Shown one piece after another: positions 45,811-51,408 of a stretch of DNA of 51,408 nucleotides. A program made the translations under genes and the position numbers. The stretch's first letter is position 1; the number at the start of each line of letters is the position of its first letter. Origin of the DNA: Pallidibacillus pasinlerensis (lineage in GTDB: Bacteria > Bacillota > Bacilli > Bacillales > Caldibacillaceae); the NCBI RefSeq assembly GCF_009996845.1, contig NZ_JAACYS010000014.1:1-51408 (forward strand), given 5' to 3'. The notes beneath the pieces were generated by a model. That model searched no databases, had not been told where the DNA came from, and was given only the letters and a program-made list of their open reading frames with translations.

Positions 45811-46738
45811 AAACATTTCTGCGCAATTGCTTCTGGATTTTCTTTTTTCATAAGTGTAATGTAAACACTTCTTTGCATTTTTTTACCGGAGTTTCTGTGT
45901 TCATAAGCTTCATGTAAACACTTCTATGCGTTTTTTCTGTGTTCATAAGCGTCATGTAAACACTTCTTTGCGCTTTCTACCATAGGTTCTGTTTACAGAA
46001 GCCTGATATTAACACTTCTTCACGTTTTCTACCTGAGTTTATGCTTATAAAAGACGGATATAAACACTTCTTTGCGCTTTCTACCACAGGTTCTGTTTAC
46101 AGAAGCCTGATATTAACACTTCTTCACGTTTTCTACCATAGGTTCTGTTTACAGAAGCCTGATATTAACACTTCTTCACATTTTCTACCTGAGTTTATGC
46201 TTATAAAAGACGGATATAAACACTTCTTTGCGCTTTCTACCGGAGTTTCTGTGTTCATAAGCGTCATGTAAACACTTCTTTGCGCTTTCTACCATAGGTT
46301 CTGTTTACAGAAGCCTGATATTAACACTTCTTCACGTTTTCTACCTGAGTTTATGCTTATAAAAGACGGATATAAACACTTCTTTACAAATTCTATCATA
46401 GATTCTGTTCATTGAAGCCCGGTATAAACACTTCTTTTCATTTTTTACCATAATTTCTGTTTATAGAAGCTTTATATTTATACTTCTTCGCGATTTTTTT
46501 CACAGTTTCTGTTCATTGAAGCCCGGTATAAACACTTCTTTTCATTTTTTACCGTAATTTCTGTTTATAGAAGCTTTGTATTTATACTTCTTCGCGATTT
46601 TTATCACAGTTTCTGTTCATTGAAGCCGCCTATAAGCACTTCTTTTCATTTTTTACCACAATTTCTGTTTACATTATCACGATTTTAACACCTTTTCTTC
46701 CTATATAAAAAGAAGTGCATGCCTAAAAGCAAATCGCA
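45811..46738. repeat. 52-bp tandem repeat array
   Basis: The nonamer AAACACTTC (with variants such as TTATACTTC) recurs at 45811, 45863, 45916, 45958, 46010, 46062, 46114, 46166, 46218, 46270, 46322, 46374, 46426, 46478, 46530, 46582, 46634 and 46686. The pitch is exactly 52 bp except for one 53 and one 42. Several subtypes alternate. Each unit carries a small dyad such as TTCTGTTTACAGAA or TTTATGCTTATAAA, and GAAG that can pair with the next CTTC. The period is not a multiple of three, so it is not protein repeat DNA. It occupies the gap between ykoY and prfC. Confidence 0.93.
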
Positions 46739-46743
46739 CTTCT
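46711..46743 (-). terminator. Terminator after prfC
   Basis: AGAAGTGC (46711-46718) pairs with GCACTTCT (46736-46743); the minus strand then reads TTTTTATATAGG. The stem shares the CACTTCT core with the adjacent 52-bp repeats. Confidence 0.75.
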
Positions 46744-46753
46744 TCATACACTC

Positions 46754-48334
46754 TTATCTATTTGTATACTCATCCATCGGATTATATAGTTTTACATCTG
46801 GATGTTTATCTTGGAACCAGCGTAAAGCAAAGTCGTTTTCAAATAAAAATACATTTTTATCAAAACGATCTTTTACAAGCATACTCCGTTGAGTATTCAA
46901 GTTCTCATCTACTTTATCGCCTTCAACCCAACGAACAATTTTTGAACCTAAATGTTCCATGACGACATCTGAATTATATTCATTTTTCATTCGATGCTCA
47001 AAAACTTCGAACTGAAGCTGCCCAACGGCACCAATAATATATTCTTCAAATTTTGTTTTATATAATTGGATAGCTCCTTCTTGAACAAGTTGGTTAATCC
47101 CTTTATGGAATTGTTTTTGCTTCATCACGTTTTTCGCACGAACACGAACGAACAATTCAGGCGTAAATTGTGGTAGTGGATCATAATGAATAATCGGTTT
47201 TCCACCTACAATCGTATCACCGATTTGATACGTACCAGTATCATATAGCCCGATAATATCACCACTAACCGCTTCGTTTACCGTTTCTCGGGATTCCGCT
47301 AAAAACTGTGTCGACTGTGACAACTTCATCTGTTTCCCAGTACGAGAAAGAATCACGTTCATGCCTCGTTCAAATTTGCCCGAACATACGCGGACAAAGG
47401 CGATACGATCGCGGTGAGCTGGGTTCATGTTTGCTTGAATTTTAAAAACAAATCCAGTAAATTGTTCATTTAATGGATCAATATAACCTTGGTCTGAATG
47501 ACGTGGTTGTGGTTCTGGAGCAAATTTTAAATAAGTTTCTAAAAATGTTTGCACACCAAAAGTTGTTAAGGCACTACCGAAAAATACAGGTGTTAACGTA
47601 CCTTCAGCAATACGTTCACGAGAAAACTCATTCCCCGCTTCATTTAACAACTCAACTTCTTCTAAAACTTGGTCATATAAACTTGACTGTTTAATTGGAT
47701 GGTCGCCGTCAATTTCGCCATCTTCATTTAACGGAATAAAACGATCGTCTTCTTCCACACGGAATTGTTCAATTCGGTTATAGTAACGGTCATAAATTCC
47801 TAGGAATTCTTTCCCCATACCAATTGGCCAGTTCATTGGATACGCTTCAATACCAAGCACTTCTTCTAATTCAGCTATCAATTCTAGAGGCGCCTTACCA
47901 ACACGGTCTAATTTATTGATAAAAGTAAAAATCGGAATTCCGCGCATACGACAAACTTTAAACAATTTAATTGTTTGTGGCTCAATCCCTTTACCTGAGT
48001 CAATAACCATGACAGCACTATCAACGGCTGTTAACGTCCGGTACGTATCTTCACTGAAGTCTTCGTGTCCAGGGGTATCCAAAATATTTACACGAAAACC
48101 ATCATAATCAAATTGCATAACACTGGAAGTAACGGAAATTCCCCGTTGTTTTTCAATTTCCATCCAGTCACTTTTTGCAAACTTACCAGTCTTTTTCCCT
48201 TTAACTGTACCAGCTGATCGAATGGCACCACCAAAAAATAGTAGCTTTTCTGTTAACGTCGTTTTCCCTGCGTCCGGGTGGGAAATAATCCCAAAAGTAC
48301 GACGAGATTTCACTTCATCTATAAAATTACTCAT
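46754..48334 (-). CDS. prfC: Peptide chain release factor 3
   Basis: A 526-aa translational GTPase that removes RF1/RF2 from the ribosome after termination. G1 is [10 protein letters not shown]2 lies in [10 protein letters not shown]3 is DTPGHEDF and G4 is NKLDR. The RF3 C-terminal domain is complete ([19 protein letters not shown]). I choose ATG 48334 ([20 protein letters not shown]) with AAGGAAAA upstream; the frame is open to 48388. Monocistronic. Confidence 0.96.
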   Translation of the reverse strand: MSNFIDEVKSRRTFGIISHPDAGKTTLTEKLLFFGGAIRSAGTVKGKKTGKFAKSDWMEIEKQRGISVTSSVMQFDYDGFRVNILDTPGHEDFSEDTYRTLTAVDSAVMVIDSGKGIEPQTIKLFKVCRMRGIPIFTFINKLDRVGKAPLELIAELEEVLGIEAYPMNWPIGMGKEFLGIYDRYYNRIEQFRVEEDDRFIPLNEDGEIDGDHPIKQSSLYDQVLEEVELLNEAGNEFSRERIAEGTLTPVFFGSALTTFGVQTFLETYLKFAPEPQPRHSDQGYIDPLNEQFTGFVFKIQANMNPAHRDRIAFVRVCSGKFERGMNVILSRTGKQMKLSQSTQFLAESRETVNEAVSGDIIGLYDTGTYQIGDTIVGGKPIIHYDPLPQFTPELFVRVRAKNVMKQKQFHKGINQLVQEGAIQLYKTKFEEYIIGAVGQLQFEVFEHRMKNEYNSDVVMEHLGSKIVRWVEGDKVDENLNTQRSMLVKDRFDKNVFLFENDFALRWFQDKHPDVKLYNPMDEYTNR

Positions 48335-48495
48335 CCTAATTTTCCTTTCTAACTGTGGAAATACATGAACGAATACAACTCGATTCAATCATCTTATTAA
48401 TATCACATCAGTTCCGTTCCTCTATTTTTAAGCATACAAAAAAATTTTACCTTGCTACGCGCAAGATTGCAATGATTTTTCGAACAGACTTGTGT

Positions 48496-48625
48496 GAAAC
48501 AGGGGGACGGGTTCGGTGTTTCATTCACGCACATACTATGAACCTAACCGCTAAAATTTGGGATTGATACAATTGGCAACTTCTCGAACGATCCTAAATG
48601 GTACAGTGGACCCGTCCCTCCGTAT
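48496..48625. repeat. Inverted-repeat element with GGGACGGGT ends
   Basis: GGGGGACGGGTTC (48502-48514) and GGACCCGTCCCTC (48608-48620) are inverted copies about 93 bp apart in an otherwise AT-rich gap. I recall similar GGGGACGGGT...ACCGTCCCC sequences as dispersed intergenic elements in Bacillaceae. No ORF is inside. It may be a REP-like or MITE-like element. The remainder of the 48335-48755 gap holds no supportable gene. Confidence 0.55.
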
Positions 48626-48755
48626 CATCAATTTATAAATTATTAATGATTTCCACTACAGATAGTTAAAAAACTAAATCCGATAGTTCTTGATTAAATT
48701 TTTTATTACATTGAGCTGAGTCTTTTAGTTTTTCGTTACTTTTTCAAAATTAATT

Positions 48756-48773
48756 TTGGCATTAATCTTGCAT
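48756..48773 (+). promoter_or_regulatory. Sigma-54 (SigL) type promoter
   Basis: TTGGCA (48756-48761) and TTGCAT (48768-48773) place GG and GC exactly 12 bp apart, the strict -24/-12 spacing. The predicted start is near 48784, leaving a leader of about 140 nt before the symporter gene. An enhancer-bound activator would be required; TAGTTAAAAAACTA (48663-48676) is a dyad at a suitable distance. No activator gene is adjacent. Confidence 0.65.
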
Positions 48774-48923
48774 GTAAAATAGTAGAAACAATTTGAAAGG
48801 GGGATAAGTCATAGAAGGTAAATGGAAAAGATGGATATATGATCTAAAGTAACGTTTCTAATAAAACTGTTACTTTTATCCACATTAACCTTATCAAAAT
48901 AGATTGCAAAGGGGAGGAGAAAA

Positions 48924-50429
48924 ATGGAAGAAATAGTATTTTGGTTAGTTGATCAAGTATGGAGTATGGCCTTAGTTATTTTTGTTCTTGCTGGGGGCTT
49001 ATTCTTTACAGTAGCAACTCGGTTTGTACAGTTTCGTTATTTTATACAATCTATAAAATTAATGTTTGAAAGGCAAAAATCAGATTCAGGAATATCTTCT
49101 TTCCAAGCCTTCTGTTTAGCACTTGCAGGACGGATAGGCATTGGTAATATTGCTGGGGTAGCCACAGCCATTGCGTTTGGTGGTCCAGGGGCTGTTTTCT
49201 GGATGTGGGTGACAGCTTTACTTGGTGGAGCAAGCGCTTTCATTGAATCAACTCTTGCACAAGTTTACAAAACTAAAATTGGTAACGAATATCGCGGTGG
49301 TACACCATATTTTATAGAAAAAGGACTAGGATGGAAAAAGTTCGCTATTTTTATGGCGATAGTTGTGACCATCTCCTATGGTATTTTTGTACCTGGGATT
49401 CAGTCCAACACGATAGCAGCAAGTTTTGAAAATGCGATGGGATTAAATCCGGCTATAACCGGTGTAATAATCGTTGCAATACTCGGTTTAATTATTTTTG
49501 GTGGCGTTAAAAGAATTGCTAGTGTTGCAGATAAAGTGGTTCCTTTTATGGCTTTAGGCTATATTGTTTTAATGTTAATCATATTAATCGCATATATTGA
49601 TCAAATCCCTGCTATGTTTAAACTTATTATCTCTAGTGCATTTGGATTTAATGAAGCCTTCGGTGGTATAGTTGGTGCAGCAGTTGCATGGGGAGTTAGA
49701 AGAGCAATCTTCTCTGCTGTTCCTGGAGTTGGGGAAGCAACTTATTCATCTGCAGCCGCTGAAGTTACTCATCCTGCGAAACAGGGGTTAGTTCAAGCTT
49801 TCTCTATTTACATTGATACTATCTTTGTATGTACAGCAACAGCATTTATGATACTAATCTCTGGTATGTATAGTGTAACTCCAGAAGGGCAAAATCCTAT
49901 AGTAAACACTATGGAAGGAGTGGAACCAGGCCCTATCTATACACAAGCGGCCATTGACACAGTGTTCCCTGGATTTGGTTCATTATTCCTTGCAATTGCT
50001 ATTTTCTTTTTCGCATTCACTACGTTAATGGCATATTACTATATTGCTGAAACAACAATCGTGTTCCTAAATAGAAATCAAAAGTATCCATGGTTGTTAA
50101 CTGCATTCAAGTTTGTTTTCTTAGGTATGGTATTCTTTGGAACAGTCAGGTCCGCTTCACTGATGTGGGCACTTGGAGATATCGGTTTTGGTAGTATGGC
50201 TTGGTTAAACATGTTTGCTATATTACTTTTAACTAAACCTGCATTAAAAGCCTTAAAAGATTTTGATTTACAGATGAAGGCTGGAAAAAATCCCGTATTT
50301 GATCCTATTCGTGCTGGAATTAAAAACGCAGATTTCTGGGTGGAAAAAGCTAAAAATGATATAAGTTCAGACAAACACACATATCTTAAAACACAAGAAC
50401 AAACAAAAAATGACAACTTAGATATGTAG
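48924..50429 (+). CDS. Alanine/glycine:sodium symporter (AGCS family)
   Basis: A 501-aa AGCS-family transporter with about eleven membrane helices, expected to import alanine or glycine (possibly glutamine) with Na+. Conserved blocks include LALAGRIGIGNIAGVATAI, GGTPYFIEKGLG, RAIFSAVPGVGEA and a hydrophilic C-terminal tail. ATG 48924 follows GGGGAGGAG. It lies downstream of a sigma-54 promoter, which fits amino-acid catabolism. Its 3' terminator hairpin is split by an IS element. AlsT-like, but paralogues cannot be told apart here. Confidence 0.88.
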   Translation: MEEIVFWLVDQVWSMALVIFVLAGGLFFTVATRFVQFRYFIQSIKLMFERQKSDSGISSFQAFCLALAGRIGIGNIAGVATAIAFGGPGAVFWMWVTALLGGASAFIESTLAQVYKTKIGNEYRGGTPYFIEKGLGWKKFAIFMAIVVTISYGIFVPGIQSNTIAASFENAMGLNPAITGVIIVAILGLIIFGGVKRIASVADKVVPFMALGYIVLMLIILIAYIDQIPAMFKLIISSAFGFNEAFGGIVGAAVAWGVRRAIFSAVPGVGEATYSSAAAEVTHPAKQGLVQAFSIYIDTIFVCTATAFMILISGMYSVTPEGQNPIVNTMEGVEPGPIYTQAAIDTVFPGFGSLFLAIAIFFFAFTTLMAYYYIAETTIVFLNRNQKYPWLLTAFKFVFLGMVFFGTVRSASLMWALGDIGFGSMAWLNMFAILLLTKPALKALKDFDLQMKAGKNPVFDPIRAGIKNADFWVEKAKNDISSDKHTYLKTQEQTKNDNLDM

Positions 50430-50458
50430 TTTAATAATAAACAATAGGCAACCTAGAT

Positions 50459-51048
50459 ATGAACTGCCCCCTGTCAAGTAGACATTGGAAATAATAAAAA
50501 ATGATTTAAGCGGCTTTAGTCTTGTATTCAAGAGGGCTAAGGCCGTTTAATCTTTCTTGATATCTTTCATTGTTGTAGAAGTAAATGTATTCTTCAATCG
50601 CTTTTAAGAGTTCTTCAAATGTTTCATATTTATGTAAATAATACTTCTCACATTTGAGTGCTCCCCAAAACGATTCCATCGGTCTGTTATCAATACACTT
50701 TCCAACTCTTGACATACTGTGCGTCATGCCTGCTTCATCTATTCTTCGTTTAAAACCATGTGAGGTATATTGATACCCACGGTCACTTTGAATAAGTGGT
50801 TGATCACTATTTAATAAATTGATAGCTTGATCAAGTGTCTCAAATACAAGTTTATTATTATTGGATCGTCCTAAAACAAAGCTAATAATGGAACCATCAT
50901 ATAAATCCAGAATGGCACTATTCTCCTCTTTTATAAGCCATAATTACTTCATATTTAAATTCAGTTGAATAAAATTTATTGGACACAAAAAACTCCCCCT
51001 AAGGTAAGCAGATTTTTATTTTTTTATCTGTCTACTTTAAGGGGAGCA
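50459..51048 (-). mobile_element. Internally deleted IS3-family element
   Basis: The ends are related inverted repeats: left TGCCCCCTGTCAAGTAGACA (50465 on) and, on the minus strand, right TGCTCCCCTTAAAGTAGACA (51048 down); exact borders are uncertain by a few bases. Between them lie the first 22 codons of OrfA and the last part of OrfB, so more than half of a normal 1.2-1.5 kb IS3 element is gone. I see no clear target-site duplication. It is non-autonomous. Confidence 0.8.
50506..50986 (-). pseudogene. IS3-family transposase remnant (OrfA start joined to OrfB end)
   Basis: GTG 50986 opens an OrfA stump (SNKFYSTEFKYEVIMAYKRG) ending at a TAG (50918-50920). Another frame then encodes the C-terminal part of OrfB, from AILDLYDGSIISFVLGRS through IQSDRGYQYTSHGFK to LNGLSPLEYKTKAA, stop at 50506. 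The second catalytic Asp (SDRG) and the Glu (MESFWGALK) of the DDE triad are present; the first Asp and the helix-turn-helix region are deleted. The enzyme cannot be active. Confidence 0.85.
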
Positions 51049-51074
51049 TATCAATATTTGGTTGCCTATTGTTT

Positions 51075-51408
51075 TAAAAAATGTCAAAAAATTTAAACAT
51101 AGTTCCTTATTTTTTGAATTTGTGTGTATAATTTTTTTACACTCTTATATATTACCAAACATAAATTTATTAGAATAATACGAGAATTGATTTTACTTTT
51201 CTTGAGCATAAAATTCTTTTTCAATATCTTAATTCTTTTATTGAGTGATTAATACTTAAAATAGAAAAAGCATGTAATTATTTGCACGCCATTTCTATAT
51301 AATCAACCAGCACTATATTTTCTTTTTCTCATAGAATTAATAAAGTGCTCAACTTCTATATATAAAACATCCGGAAAAGCGACTTTTAAATTTTTATAAA
51401 GTAATAAA
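51075..51408. other. AT-rich end of window, no gene seen
   Basis: Beyond the right arm of the split terminator this stretch holds many stops in all frames and no convincing ribosome binding site. I can support no gene, RNA or repeat here. Confidence 0.6.

Larger units (their letters stand above)
50438..51074 (+). terminator. Terminator hairpin of the symporter gene, split by an IS
   Basis: AAACAATAGGCAACC (50438-50452) and GGTTGCCTATTGTTT (51060-51074) are a perfect 15-bp inverted repeat, but 607 bp apart because an IS remnant sits between them. Rejoined, they would form a compact terminator just after the stop at 50429. Confidence 0.7.

Noticed and set aside
46041-46271. 76-aa ORF with repeated MLIKDGYKHFFAL segments
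   Set aside because: The repeated peptide simply mirrors a 156-bp multiple (3 x 52) of the tandem DNA array; there is no ribosome binding site or conservation evidence.
45811-46738. Possible CRISPR or protein-repeat gene
   Set aside because: Intervals are related to each other rather than unique, and a 52-bp period shifts frame each unit. Apparent ORFs such as 46041-46271 are by-products of the repeat.
50465-51048. Target-site duplication for the IS3 remnant
   Set aside because: Flanks (ending GATA or GAAC on the left, starting TATC on the right) do not match as a direct repeat, so I do not claim one.

Overview
This window looks like the chromosome of a low-GC, endospore-forming member of the Bacillaceae. 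It carries an alpha/beta-type SASP gene, a Spo0E-type phosphatase, a KinE/KinA-type sporulation kinase and a SleB-type spore/cell-wall hydrolase. It also carries CtsR boxes, a ClpE ATPase, RNase J1 with RpoY, and blocks of genes that correspond to the B. subtilis ykt, pdh, yku, ykv and ykr neighbourhoods. The species cannot be named from the sequence alone. Names are assigned by recognising protein families from the translated sequence; no database was searched.

Layout. 1-4.6 kb: yktB, then (minus strand) a nitronate monooxygenase with yktA, a 43-aa membrane ORF, an SR1-like small RNA gene encoding the GapA-binding peptide SR1P, and a long ATP sulfurylase. 4.8-11.2 kb: a carboxylate-uptake island with two copies of an ActP-type sodium:solute symporter plus DUF485 partner, separated by a LytST-type two-component system. 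The promoter-distal symporter is frameshifted in a 9-bp T tract, and its promoter region carries an 8-bp direct repeat at 21-bp pitch, as expected for a LytTR regulator. 11.5-18.2 kb: the pdhABCD pyruvate dehydrogenase operon preceded by ykyA. E2 has two nearly identical lipoyl domains, and the operon contains a terminator-like hairpin between pdhB and pdhC and alternative hairpins between pdhC and pdhD. 18.4-22.2 kb: peptide deformylase, a 23-aa sORF with its own terminator, rpoY-rnjA and ktrC. 22.3-30.1 kb: the heterodimeric ABC exporter yknUV, ccpC, darB, ykuJ, a glutaredoxin, ykuE and ykyB. 30.2-31.0 kb: a membrane ORF that ends inside a 21-bp tandem-repeat array. 31.2-33.1 kb: ykwC, then ptsH followed by a truncated Enzyme I homologue that has lost its active-site histidine. 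33.4-38.9 kb: ykvT, ykvS, a CPBP protease, ykvI and CtsR-controlled clpE. 39.1-45.6 kb: Spo0E-like gene, kinE-like kinase, frameshifted ykrP, ktrD, an SASP gene and the Mn-riboswitch-controlled TerC-family gene ykoY. 45.8-46.7 kb: a strictly 52-bp-periodic tandem array. 46.7-51.4 kb: prfC, an inverted-repeat element, a sigma-54-type promoter driving an alanine/sodium symporter, and an internally deleted IS3-family element inserted inside that gene's terminator hairpin.

How the genes work together. Several genes converge on pyruvate/acetate metabolism and its control: carboxylate symporters with LytST, the Pdh complex, the CcpC regulator, SR1P (a GapA partner) and HPr. A second theme is potassium and c-di-AMP: KtrC, KtrD and DarB are all known c-di-AMP targets or partners in the family. 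A third is sporulation initiation (kinase plus Spo0E-like phosphatase).

Most unusual points: the ptsH plus 'dead' EI-N gene pair; the 52-bp and 21-bp tandem arrays; the SR1-like gene with three CcpN-like boxes and flanking direct repeats; the LytTR-type repeat in front of a broken symporter operon; the sigma-54 promoter; and the IS remnant that splits a terminator. Two single-base frameshifts (6153-6161 and about 42113) could be real or sequencing errors.
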